Assembly (NCBI RefSeq): GCF_000763885.1
Contig: NZ_JRKO01000023.1
Location: 20,676-84,675 of the forward strand
Direction of reading: 5' to 3'
DNA: 64,000 nucleotides
Origin: Paracoccus versutus
GTDB taxonomy: Bacteria > Pseudomonadota > Alphaproteobacteria > Rhodobacterales > Rhodobacteraceae
Under the pieces are notes generated by a model. The model worked only from the letters and a program-made list of their open reading frames with translations. It was not told where the DNA came from and ran no database searches. The translations under genes were made by a program, and so were the position numbers. Positions 22,972-31,225 of this stretch are shown here, piece by piece (position 1 is the first letter of the stretch; every line of letters begins with the position of its first letter).

Positions 22972-23682
22972 ATGGAGTTCGCAGCAGCACAGGACGAAAG
23001 CACCGAGATTGGTGAAGAAGACATCGTCGAGCATATTTTCGAAGCAGTCATAGAACAGCGCCTGCCCCCCGGCACCAAGCTTTCCGAATCGGCCCTGTGC
23101 GATGCATTCGGCGTCGGGCGGATGCGGATCCGCCGGGCGCTGCTGCTGCTGGCCAGCCGCCAGATCGTCGATCTGCAGGCCAATCGCGGGGCCTTCGTCG
23201 CCAGCCCGACCGCGGAACAGGCGCATGAGGTCTTCGAGGCGCGGCTGATGCTGGAACCCTCGATCACCCGCCTTGCGGTGCAGCGCGCGACCGATGCCGA
23301 AATCGCCATGCTCGCCGCCCATATCGAGCGCGAGCACGAAGCCCACCACATCGGCAGGCGCCGCGACGCCATCCGCCTGTCGGGCCAGTTCCACGGCCTT
23401 CTGGCGCAGGTGGCGGGCAATTCGGTGATGCTGCGGATGATGCGCGAACTGATCACGCGCACCTCGCTGATCATCGGGATTTTCGGCGCGCAGGACATGA
23501 CCGATTGCCGCGACCACGATCATTCCCGGATCGTCGATGCGATCCGCCGGCGCGATGCCGAGGAAGGCGCGCGCCTGATGCAAGAGCATCTGGCCCAGAT
23601 CAAGCGCGACCTGGACCTGTCCGGCCGTGCCACGAACGCGCTTGACCTCGTGTCGATCCTGAAGCGCCAGGGCACGTACTGA
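22972..23682 (+). CDS. GntR-family regulator, FCD (FadR-like) subfamily
   Basis: A 236-residue regulator. The N-terminal winged helix spans about 15-80 (EDIVEHIFEAVIEQRLPPGT, LSESALCDAFGVGRMRIRRA, then NRGAFVASP). The all-helical FCD effector domain (about 85-225) shows FEARLMLEPSITRLA and metal-binding-type histidines in QFHGLLA and DHDHSRI. It is divergent from the liv/racemase operon with the triple operator between, so it probably represses that operon and is relieved by the imported substrate. ATG 22972 has only a weak upstream GGGGA. Confidence 0.88.
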   Translation: MEFAAAQDESTEIGEEDIVEHIFEAVIEQRLPPGTKLSESALCDAFGVGRMRIRRALLLLASRQIVDLQANRGAFVASPTAEQAHEVFEARLMLEPSITRLAVQRATDAEIAMLAAHIEREHEAHHIGRRRDAIRLSGQFHGLLAQVAGNSVMLRMMRELITRTSLIIGIFGAQDMTDCRDHDHSRIVDAIRRRDAEEGARLMQEHLAQIKRDLDLSGRATNALDLVSILKRQGTY

Positions 23683-23764
23683 GCACGTCCTGAGCACGTC
23701 CTGAGCCAGCCCCCGGCAAGGCCGCGCGGGCCGGCCGCCGCCGGCTCGGTCCGGGATCGCCGCG

Positions 23765-24970
23765 TCAGGCCCGGCTGCGATGCGCGATGTGGAACGACAG
23801 CTGCGCCAGGATGCCCGCCGCCGTCAGCACCAGCGCCGCGGCCAGGGCCGGATTGCCGCCGATGCCGCTCAGCGCGACGCAGGCCGCGCCGATCACCATC
23901 TGGATGAAGCCGTAAAGTCCCGAGGCCGAGCCGGAGGCGGCCGGGTCGAGGCTCAGCGCCTCGGACAGCGCCATGGGCGAGGCGAGCCCGGCGCCGAAGC
24001 TCAGCACCAGCATCGGCAGGACCGCCAGGGCCACGCTCAGCGTGCCGCTCAGGACCGCCAGCAGGAACAGCACGGCCCCCAGGCAGCTGATCAGGTTGCC
24101 CGCCACCATCAGGCGCCCCATGCGGATGCGGCCCGCCAGGCGGCTGGCGGCAAGGCTGCCGAACCATACGCCCAGCACGTTGAAGGCCAGGTAGAAGGCG
24201 ACCTCGCTGGCCGGGCGGTGCAGTTGGTCGACGAAGATGAAGGGGGCGGCGCCCAGATAGGCATAGATCGCCGTCGTGGCGAAGCCGCCGCCGATGGCAT
24301 AGCCCAGGAAGCGGCGCGAGCCCAGAAGCCCGGCATAGCTGCGCATCACCCGGCCCAGATCCCGGCCGTGCAGGTCGGGGCCATGCGGCAGGCGGCGCCA
24401 GACCAGCAGCAGGTTTACCAGCCCCAGCGCACAGAGGACCAGGAAGATCGAGCGCCAGCCGGTCGCCTCGGCCAGAAGCACGCCGACCAGCGGCGAAAGG
24501 CCCGGCCCGACCATGACCATCAGGTTCATGAGCGACAGCTTCCTTGCCGCCTCTTCGTGCGAATGGCCGTCGCGCAGCATCGCCCGGCCCAGGACCAGGC
24601 CCGAGCCGCCGCCGATCGCCTCGAAGAAGCGCGCGACGATCAGCATCTCGATGGTCGGGGCCAGGAATGCCGTCGCCCCGGCAAGGGCATAGATCACCAT
24701 GCCCGCGATCAGCACCGGGCGGCGCCCGAAACAGTCGGCTATCGGCCCGTAGACGACCTGCGCCAGCGCCAGGCCGACGACATAGGCGCTGAGCGTCATC
24801 TGTGCCGCGCCGGCGGTGGTGCCAAAGGCCGCGGCCACCATCGGCAGCGCCGGCACGAAGATATGGATCGCCATGGTGCCGCCCAGGGTAAGCATGGCCA
24901 GCAGCCACAGCGGCGCGGGCGCCGGGGCGGTTCGCCAGCCTTGCGGCTCGTGACAGGTGGCCATGGTCAT
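23765..24970 (-). CDS. MFS multidrug exporter, Bcr/CflA type
   Basis: A 401-residue inner-membrane antiporter with 12 predicted helices. Family marks are TMAIHIFVPALPMVAAAF (helix 1, about 32-49), GPIADCFGRRPVLIAGM (motif A after helix 2), RFFEAIGGGSGLVLGRAMLRD split over about 113-133, and MVGPGLSPLVGVLL (motif C). Bcr/CflA proteins expel bicyclomycin, chloramphenicol or sulfonamides. The start overlaps the stop of the upstream MarR gene by ATGA, so the pair forms one transcript with its own regulator. Confidence 0.9.
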   Translation of the reverse strand: MTMATCHEPQGWRTAPAPAPLWLLAMLTLGGTMAIHIFVPALPMVAAAFGTTAGAAQMTLSAYVVGLALAQVVYGPIADCFGRRPVLIAGMVIYALAGATAFLAPTIEMLIVARFFEAIGGGSGLVLGRAMLRDGHSHEEAARKLSLMNLMVMVGPGLSPLVGVLLAEATGWRSIFLVLCALGLVNLLLVWRRLPHGPDLHGRDLGRVMRSYAGLLGSRRFLGYAIGGGFATTAIYAYLGAAPFIFVDQLHRPASEVAFYLAFNVLGVWFGSLAASRLAGRIRMGRLMVAGNLISCLGAVLFLLAVLSGTLSVALAVLPMLVLSFGAGLASPMALSEALSLDPAASGSASGLYGFIQMVIGAACVALSGIGGNPALAAALVLTAAGILAQLSFHIAHRSRA

Positions 24971-25437
24971 GGGGCGTTGCCTTTGTCGGTTCGTTCCGGC
25001 GCCAGCCGGTCAAGGATGCGTTGCAGGACGTCGCGGGCGGCGGCGATCCGGTCCTCGTCGATGCCGGCCAGCACCTCGGCCTCCAGCTCGCGCGAGACTG
25101 CAAGGGCGCGGCGGCCCAAAGCCTCTCCGGCCGGGGTCAGGCTCAGGGCCTTGGCGCGGCCGTCCCGCGGGTCGGGCGCGCTGCGCACCAGCCCGTCGGC
25201 CTCGAGCCGGGCAAGGATGCGGACCAGGGACGAGCTGTCCAGCGACAGCGCCGCGGCCAGTTCCTTTTGCCGGACCGGCTCGCCTGCGCGGGCCAGCTGG
25301 ACCAGCGGCGCCAGGCCGGCATCGGTGACTTTGCAGCCCTGGAGCCTGTGGTCGATGGCTTGCCGCCAGCGGCGGCTCGCCTGGCCGATCAGCCTGCCCA
25401 GCCGGGGCGGCCGGCCCTGCTCGTCGTCTTCGGACAT
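24967..25437 (-). CDS. MarR-family transcriptional regulator
   Basis: A 156-residue winged-helix repressor; ATG 25437 (MSEDDEQG) follows AGGATCTCC. The DNA-binding core includes PVRQKELAAALSLDSSSLVR (about 69-88) and the wing DPRDGRAKALSLTPAG (about 104-119). MarR dimers repress neighbouring efflux genes and release DNA on binding phenolic or other toxic ligands. Directly upstream of and overlapping the MFS exporter, it probably autoregulates both. Confidence 0.9.
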   Translation of the reverse strand: MSEDDEQGRPPRLGRLIGQASRRWRQAIDHRLQGCKVTDAGLAPLVQLARAGEPVRQKELAAALSLDSSSLVRILARLEADGLVRSAPDPRDGRAKALSLTPAGEALGRRALAVSRELEAEVLAGIDEDRIAAARDVLQRILDRLAPERTDKGNAP

Positions 25438-25622
25438 CGGGGAGATCCTGCTGTGATGCAGAAATAGATGGCATCCAAACCAATTCGCCGCAACGCATGA
25501 GATTGCAAACGAGCTATGCGCTGACGGGGCAGCCGTCGGCTGGGCCTGGGGGCAGGCGGACGCAGCGCACCGGCAGAAAAGCCAGGACCGGCGGGGCGGG
25601 GTGCTTGCCCGTCCCGGTCGCC

Positions 25623-27920
25623 TCAGAACAGATCGACGCGGGGCGGGTTCTGCGTCCACCAGGCGCGGGCTGCCATCAGCAGCCGCTCCTGCGGGCCGGC
25701 GCGGGGCGGCAAGGCTTCCAGCCCCGCGCGGCTGCCCGCCCGCGCCAATGCCGCGATGGTGGCGGGCCCGGCCCGCCCGTCCACGGCGACCGCTTCGCCC
25801 AGCTCGTTCAGGATCATCTGCGCCGCCCGGTCCAGGTCGGCGGCGGCGACCCCCTCCAGCAGCTCGCGCGCGCGGGCGGCCGCCTCGGCAGAGGGCAGGT
25901 GCAGCGCCTTGGCGGCGCGCAGGGCGGCATCGGCCGGGCCCAGCGGCCGGGCGTCGCCCCCCAGGATGATGCCGGCGCCATTGGCACCGCCCCAGCCGTC
26001 GCCCCGCGCCAGCCCCATGTCATACCAGCGCAGCGCCGCGCGCGGATCGGGCTTGCCCAGCTGGCCGCGCATGATCATCCGGCCCAGGTTCGCGGGCGCA
26101 AAGGGATGCCCGCCCTGGGCCGCGCGCTCGAACCAGTCGCGGGCGGCGGCGGGATCGGGCTTCACGTCGCCATGACCGCGCAGCGCCACCAGCCCCAGGT
26201 TGTTGTAGCCGTAGATGTCCTTGCGCTCGGCCGAGGCGCGCAGATAGGTCAGCCCGCGCTCGGGCCGGAACCAGCGGCTGTCGGGGTCCAGGAAATAGGC
26301 GCCCAGCTCGTTCATGGAATAGGTATGGCCAAGCTCTGCGGCGCGCTCCAGCAGCTCGAAGCCGCGCTGGCGGTCGGCTTCGGCAGGGCCGTTGCGCAGC
26401 AGGCGCAGGCCGCGGCTGTGCATGGCAAAGGGATCGCCGCTGGCGATGGCCTGCTCCAGCAGCGCGTTGCCCTGCGCCTCGTCCAGCGGGATCGGCACCG
26501 CGGCGCGGTCCACGCGCGGGCTCAGCAGCAGCATGGCGGCGGCATGGCCGGCGCGGACATGGCCGGCCGCGGCGGCGGCGCGAAAGCTGTCATAGGCCGC
26601 TTTCAGGTCGCCCGACGCCTGCTGCGCACGGCCCAGCTGGTAGAGCAACCGCGGGACGCCGGGGTTTTCGGCCACGGCCTGCGTGCAATCGGCCAGCGCG
26701 CGCCGGGGCTCGATCTGGTTCGGCAGGCGGTAAAGGCCCACGCCCTGAAGGTCCAGCGCATCGCCCGCCTGCACGTCGCAGGCCAGGGCGGGCATCTGGA
26801 CCGAGACCGTCAGCACGCCGGGCTCGGCGCCGCCGATGCCAAGGGTGAAGCGGTCCCGGACGACATGCTCGGTCCTGCCGGCCATCGGGGTCTCGGCCAG
26901 GTGCGGGCGATAGGTCGGGGCGCCGCCGGCAAGGTCGATCTGCCCATGCTGCGGCGCCTCGATCACCGAGACATCGCCCAGAGGGCCGCCGATCCCTTCG
27001 GCCAGCCGCTCGCCCAGCGGCAGTTCGCGCGCGAAGGGCAGGGTCAGGTCGACCGCCTGTTCCCGCGCGGGCGCGGCGCTGCGGTTGGGCTGCGAGACGG
27101 CGGAATCCGCGGACGGCGGGGCGGCGACGGTCCCGCCCTGGACCAGGTAGAAGGGCTGCACCAGGGTCGAGCTTTCCCAGGGCACCTGCCGGCCGCTGGT
27201 CGATTGATAGACGCGCTGGCGCACGTCGGCCAGCATGGTCAGGATGTTTTCATCGGAATATTGCCCGGCCGCGTCCAGGATGGCCTGGGCATAGGGCCCG
27301 TTCCCGCCCGCCTCGCCGTCATAGGCCACCTGTCCGGGCGAGGTCGAAAAGGCGACCAACGAATTGATCGGGGTCGAGAAGACCTCGAAGCCGGATTTGG
27401 TCTCGAACAGCGTCGCATCAAGATTGGCCGCCAGGCGCAGGTTCGGAAAGGGGTTTTCGCGACAGGCGTCGATCATGGCGACATGGGTCGAGCCGCGGGC
27501 CGACAGCAGCTCGACCACCCGGTCCAGGGTGATGGACTGCACCGGCAGGTCGTAGATGCTTTCGAAGGCCACGTCGGTCGGCAGCAGATAGTTGCGCCGC
27601 CCGATCTGGATGCCATGGCCGGCATAGAAGAAGACCAGCTCCGATCCCTCGGGAATGTTCAGCAAGGCCGTGCGCAGGAAGGTTTCGAAGCCCGTCCGGT
27701 CGAGGTCGTGGGATTCCTGCACGGTAAAGCCGAAGCCGCGCAGCATGTCGGCGATGTCGCGGGCGTCGCGCACGGCATTGTCCAAGGGGGGCGCGCGCTG
27801 ATAGTCCCCGTTGCCGACGACCAGCGCGATGCGGGCGCCTTCGGCCCCGGCCAGGGTGGTCAGGCCCAGCGACACCGCCGCAGCCAGCAGCAGAGACCTA
27901 GCTGGTCGCCCGGCCGACAT
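25623..27920 (-). CDS. Secreted caspase-like (peptidase C14) protein with Sel1-type repeats
   Basis: A 765-residue protein with a signal peptide (residues 1-26, ending LAGA). Residues about 27-260 are a caspase p20 domain: IALVVGNGDYQ, the catalytic His in FFYAGHGIQ (about 103) and the catalytic Cys in MIDACRENPF (about 153). A Ser/Ala/Pro linker precedes a beta-rich segment. Then come Sel1/TPR-like repeats about 430-690 (AAAGHVRAGHAAAML, RAAELGHTYSMNELG, RAAQGGHPFAPANLG). The end (DGRAGPATIAALARAG) resembles a peptidoglycan-binding repeat. Prokaryotic orthocaspases of this layout are common in alphaproteobacteria, but their role is poorly known. It follows the Gly-rich lipoprotein gene by two bases. 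Confidence 0.88.
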   Translation of the reverse strand: MSAGRPARSLLLAAAVSLGLTTLAGAEGARIALVVGNGDYQRAPPLDNAVRDARDIADMLRGFGFTVQESHDLDRTGFETFLRTALLNIPEGSELVFFYAGHGIQIGRRNYLLPTDVAFESIYDLPVQSITLDRVVELLSARGSTHVAMIDACRENPFPNLRLAANLDATLFETKSGFEVFSTPINSLVAFSTSPGQVAYDGEAGGNGPYAQAILDAAGQYSDENILTMLADVRQRVYQSTSGRQVPWESSTLVQPFYLVQGGTVAAPPSADSAVSQPNRSAAPAREQAVDLTLPFARELPLGERLAEGIGGPLGDVSVIEAPQHGQIDLAGGAPTYRPHLAETPMAGRTEHVVRDRFTLGIGGAEPGVLTVSVQMPALACDVQAGDALDLQGVGLYRLPNQIEPRRALADCTQAVAENPGVPRLLYQLGRAQQASGDLKAAYDSFRAAAAAGHVRAGHAAAMLLLSPRVDRAAVPIPLDEAQGNALLEQAIASGDPFAMHSRGLRLLRNGPAEADRQRGFELLERAAELGHTYSMNELGAYFLDPDSRWFRPERGLTYLRASAERKDIYGYNNLGLVALRGHGDVKPDPAAARDWFERAAQGGHPFAPANLGRMIMRGQLGKPDPRAALRWYDMGLARGDGWGGANGAGIILGGDARPLGPADAALRAAKALHLPSAEAAARARELLEGVAAADLDRAAQMILNELGEAVAVDGRAGPATIAALARAGSRAGLEALPPRAGPQERLLMAARAWWTQNPPRVDLF

Positions 27921-27922
27921 CG

Positions 27923-28270
27923 CTAGTCCCAGCCCCCTCCGCCGTCATCGCCGCCGTCGTTGCCGCTGCCACCGCTGCCGCCGTCTCCGCCGCTGTCGCC
28001 ACCGTCACTGTCGCCGCCGCCCGAACCGTCACCCGAGCCGCCGCCTGAACCGCCGCCGCCGGTTCCGCCACCCGAGCCGCCGCTATTGCCGCCGCTCGAG
28101 CCACCGCCGCCGGATTCATTTGCCCGGCCGCCGCCGGTTCCGCCTGTTGACCCGGCCGAGGAAACGGCCGGCTGCGCCTGCTGGCCGGTTGCGGAGGAAG
28201 TGGGAACCTCCTCACAGCCGGAAACGAGCGCGATCGCTGCTGTCGAGAGAGTCAGGGCCAGGATACGCAT
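27923..28270 (-). CDS. Gly/Ser/Asp-rich lipoprotein
   Basis: A 115-residue protein from ATG 28270. A lipoprotein signal ends in the lipobox ALVSGC (Cys about 20). After a short linker the remainder is nearly all Gly, Ser and Asp (GGGSGGGTGGGGSGG-like runs, then DSGGDGGSGG), ending GGGGWD. It has no folded domain and is probably a flexible surface or periplasmic tether. It lies directly upstream of the caspase-like gene on the same strand. The codon repeats could make its length unstable. Synthesis as an operon with a C14 protease suggests a partner or substrate relation, which is unproven. Confidence 0.75.
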   Translation of the reverse strand: MRILALTLSTAAIALVSGCEEVPTSSATGQQAQPAVSSAGSTGGTGGGRANESGGGGSSGGNSGGSGGGTGGGGSGGGSGDGSGGGDSDGGDSGGDGGSGGSGNDGGDDGGGGWD

Positions 28271-28540
28271 CTTTGCCGCCCCCGTTGCAATGGGACGATG
28301 ATAGTCCAAATCGCGCAATCCAGCCAGAAATTCCTGCTCGTCCCGACGCCTTTCCCGGCCGGCCGGAACGCCGTGCCGGTGGGTCCGGCCTGACTGTCGC
28401 GTCCCGAAACCGCATGTCTTGCACAGGACGGCCGGCGTTGATGCGAGAGGACCGGAGCGCCTTTGCAAAACCGGGCCGGCATGTCGCCGCGAACCCCGTC
28501 CCATGGCGCCGCATGGACAGGCCGGGCGACCCTGGACCCG

Positions 28541-29248
28541 TCAGGCGGCCGCGTGGCCGGCCAGCCGCGCGTGCAGGTCCTCGCGCCGCAGCCGCGCCTT
28601 GGGGCCCTGCGCCACCGCCCGGCCGCGCTCCAGCACCAGGAAGTCGTCGCCCAGATCCCAGGCGAAGTCGAAATACTGCTCGACCAGCACGATGGCCATG
28701 TCGCCGCGGTCGCGCAGCGCGGCGATCACCCGGCCGATCTGGGCGATGATGTTGGGCTGGATGCCCTCGGTCGGCTCGTCCAGCAGCAAAAGGCGCGGCC
28801 GGGTGATCAGCGCGCGGGCTATGGCCAGTTGCTGCTGCTGGCCGCCCGAAAGGTCGCCGCCGCGCCGATGCGCCATCTCGGCCAGGACCGGGAAGCTGTC
28901 GAAGATCTCGTCGGGGATGCGGCGCTCGGCGCGCGGCAGGCAGGCGAATCCGGTCTCCATGTTCTCGCGAACGGTCAGCATCGGGAAGATCGCCCGGCCC
29001 TGCGGGACGTAGCCCACGCCCATCCGCGCCATCTGCTGCGCGCTGACGCGGCCCAGCTCGCGCCCGTCCAGGCGGATCGTGCCGCCCGAACGCGGATGCC
29101 GCCCGGCCAGCAGGGCAAGCAGCGAGGTCTTGCCCACGCCGTTGTTGCCCATCACGCAGACCACCGCGCCGGGCCGGGCGTCGATGTCGATGCCGTGAAG
29201 GATCTGGCTGCCGCCATAGTGAAGGGTCAGGTTCCTGGCTTCCAGCAT
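28541..29248 (-). CDS. urtE: Urea ABC transporter ATP-binding protein UrtE
   Basis: A 235-residue ATPase. Walker A GNNGVGKTS (about 34-42), the UrtE-typical PQGRAIFPMLTVRENMETG (about 82-100), signature LSGGQQQQL (about 133-141) and Walker B LLLLDEPTEGIQP. Last gene of urtABCDE. The system imports urea at low concentration for the urease encoded divergently from 34863. Confidence 0.95.
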   Translation of the reverse strand: MLEARNLTLHYGGSQILHGIDIDARPGAVVCVMGNNGVGKTSLLALLAGRHPRSGGTIRLDGRELGRVSAQQMARMGVGYVPQGRAIFPMLTVRENMETGFACLPRAERRIPDEIFDSFPVLAEMAHRRGGDLSGGQQQQLAIARALITRPRLLLLDEPTEGIQPNIIAQIGRVIAALRDRGDMAIVLVEQYFDFAWDLGDDFLVLERGRAVAQGPKARLRREDLHARLAGHAAA

Positions 29249-29251
29249 CTC

Positions 29252-29992
29252 TCAGCGCCCCAGATAGACTTCGATCACGTCGGGATTGCGGGTCACGTGG
29301 TCCAGCGTGCCCTCGGCCAGGACCGAGCCCTGGTGCAGCACCGTCACCTTGCAGTCGAGCCGGCGCACGAAATCCATGTCGTGTTCCACCACCACCACGG
29401 CGCGGGTCCGCGCCAGCCGCACCAGAAGCGCGGTGGTCTGCTCGCGCTCGGCCAGGGTCATGCCCGCCGCCGGCTCGTCCACCAGCAGCAGCCGCGGCTC
29501 TTGCGCCAGGAGCATGCCGATCTCCAGCCATTGCTTCTGGCCGTGGCTCAGCTCGCCCGCCTTGCGGCCGGTGTGTTCGGCCAGCCCGACTTCGGCCGCC
29601 AGTTCCGCGACCCGCGCCACCGATGCGGCCGAGGGTTTCCAGAACAGCACCGCAAAGGGGCCGCGGCCGGCTTTCAGCGCCATGGTCAGGTTGGCGGCGA
29701 CGCTCTGGTCCTCGAAAACGGTGGGGCGCTGGAACTTGCGGCCGATACCGGCGCGGGCGATCTGCGCCTCGTTCATCCGCAAGAGCGAGCGCGAGGTCTC
29801 GCCGAAACGGACATCGCCGGAATCGGGCCGGGTCTTGCCGGTCACGATGTCCATGAAGGTGGTCTTGCCGGCGCCGTTCGGGCCGATCACCGCGCGCAGT
29901 TCCGCCGCGCCGATGGCAAAGGACAGGTTGTTGATCGCCCGGAACCCGTCGAAGCTGACCGAGATGCCGTCGACCTCCAGAAGCGCGCTCAT
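29252..29992 (-). CDS. urtD: Urea ABC transporter ATP-binding protein UrtD
   Basis: A 246-residue ATPase starting at ATG 29992, overlapping the urtC stop by ATGA. Walker A GPNGAGKTT, GRKFQRPTVFEDQSV (about 85-99, the UrtD Q-loop), signature-position LSHGQKQWLEIGM (about 147-159) and Walker B LLLVDEPAAGMT. The LSHGQKQWLEI form is characteristic of UrtD. Partner of UrtE. Confidence 0.95.
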   Translation of the reverse strand: MSALLEVDGISVSFDGFRAINNLSFAIGAAELRAVIGPNGAGKTTFMDIVTGKTRPDSGDVRFGETSRSLLRMNEAQIARAGIGRKFQRPTVFEDQSVAANLTMALKAGRGPFAVLFWKPSAASVARVAELAAEVGLAEHTGRKAGELSHGQKQWLEIGMLLAQEPRLLLVDEPAAGMTLAEREQTTALLVRLARTRAVVVVEHDMDFVRRLDCKVTVLHQGSVLAEGTLDHVTRNPDVIEVYLGR

Positions 29993-31224
29993 GCCTTGGC
30001 CTCCTTTTCCTGCAAGGCGCCCTGGCCGGGGCCAAGGTCGCGGCCGTGCCGGCGCGGCGGCAGCACGCCCGCCAGCCGGTCGAAGATGCCGGCGATGCCC
30101 TTGGGCGCGAACAGCGTGACCAGCACGAAGCTGAGGCCCAGCGCCACCTGCCACCAATCCACCCATTTGACCGTGTAGCCCGGCAGCGGCAGGTCGGGCG
30201 CGCGGCCGCCGGTGAACCAGCTGGACAGCAGCGACACCGCGATGGCGCCGATCATCGCGCCGTAAAGCCGGCCGCGCCCGCCGATCGCCACCCAGACCGC
30301 CAGGTAGATCGAGGCGATGGGCATCAACTCGGCCGGGTTGATGATGCCGGCCTGCGGGTAATAGAGCGCGCCGGCGACGGCGGTGATCATCGCGGCCAGG
30401 GTAAAGACGACCAGCTTGAAGCCCTCGACCGGATAGCCGAGGAAGCGCACCCGCGTCTCGTCGTCGCGGATGGCGCGGATGACGCTGCCGAACTTGCCGC
30501 TGACCAGCCAGGCGGCCAGCACGTAGCAAAGCGCCAGCGCCGCGGCCGAGGCCCAGAGGAACCAGACCGACAGCGTGGCCTGCGGGACGCCGTCCAGGCC
30601 GGGGATGTTCTGCAGGCCCGACAGCCCGTTGTTGCCGCGAAAGCCGCTGTCGTTCTGGAAGAGCCACAAGGCCAGGGCCAGCGTCATCGCCTGGGTCAGG
30701 ATGGACAGGTAGACCCCGTTCACGCGCGAGCGGAAGGCAAGCCAGCCGAAGGCCAGCGCCAGCAGCCCCGGCACCGCGACCACCAGCACCAGCTGCGCCG
30801 TCAGGCTGTGGGCGAAGGCCCAGGCCAGGGGCAGCTCGGACGAGCCGACGACGCCGAAGATCTGGTTGGCGACGGCCTCGCGCAGTTCCTGCGCGGTGGG
30901 CGGGATCGGGTTGCCGGCCATCGCGGCCGCGACGATGGCCTCGGTCCTGGCATACATCAGCCATTGCCCGATCATGTAGCCGCCAAGCGCGAAGAAGGCC
31001 ATCTGCCCCAGCGACAGGATGCCCAGGTAGCCCCAGACCAGGTCCATCGCCAGGGCGGCCAGCGCCAGGCACAGCGTCTTGCCCAGGATCTTGACGGTCG
31101 AGGTCGGCACGACGCCCGAGCCGTAGGCCTGGCTCAGCAGCGTGACGGCAAGGGTAAAGACGGCCAGCAGCGCCAGGACGACCAGCACCGAGGGGTTGCG
31201 CAGGATCAGGGGTTGCCGAGTCAT
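29989..31224 (-). CDS. urtC: Urea ABC transporter permease UrtC
   Basis: A 411-residue membrane protein starting at ATG 31224, just after the urtB stop. Features include ALDLVWGYLGILSLGQ-like MDLVWGYLGILSLGQMAFFA (about 66-85), the loop NDSGFRGNNGLSGL, RAIRDDETRVRFLGYPVEG (about 268-286) and TLFAPKGIAG near the C-terminus. These match the UrtC branch of the LivM family. The C-terminal Lys/Glu tail overlaps urtD. Confidence 0.95.
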   Translation of the reverse strand: MTRQPLILRNPSVLVVLALLAVFTLAVTLLSQAYGSGVVPTSTVKILGKTLCLALAALAMDLVWGYLGILSLGQMAFFALGGYMIGQWLMYARTEAIVAAAMAGNPIPPTAQELREAVANQIFGVVGSSELPLAWAFAHSLTAQLVLVVAVPGLLALAFGWLAFRSRVNGVYLSILTQAMTLALALWLFQNDSGFRGNNGLSGLQNIPGLDGVPQATLSVWFLWASAAALALCYVLAAWLVSGKFGSVIRAIRDDETRVRFLGYPVEGFKLVVFTLAAMITAVAGALYYPQAGIINPAELMPIASIYLAVWVAIGGRGRLYGAMIGAIAVSLLSSWFTGGRAPDLPLPGYTVKWVDWWQVALGLSFVLVTLFAPKGIAGIFDRLAGVLPPRRHGRDLGPGQGALQEKEAKA

Positions 31225-31225
31225 G

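Noticed and set aside
27923..28270. Gly-rich frame as a chance translation of a GGC/GGT repeat
   Set aside because: Rejected as an artefact because it begins with a proper lipoprotein signal and lipobox, and is spaced two bases from the caspase-like gene; it was kept as a CDS.
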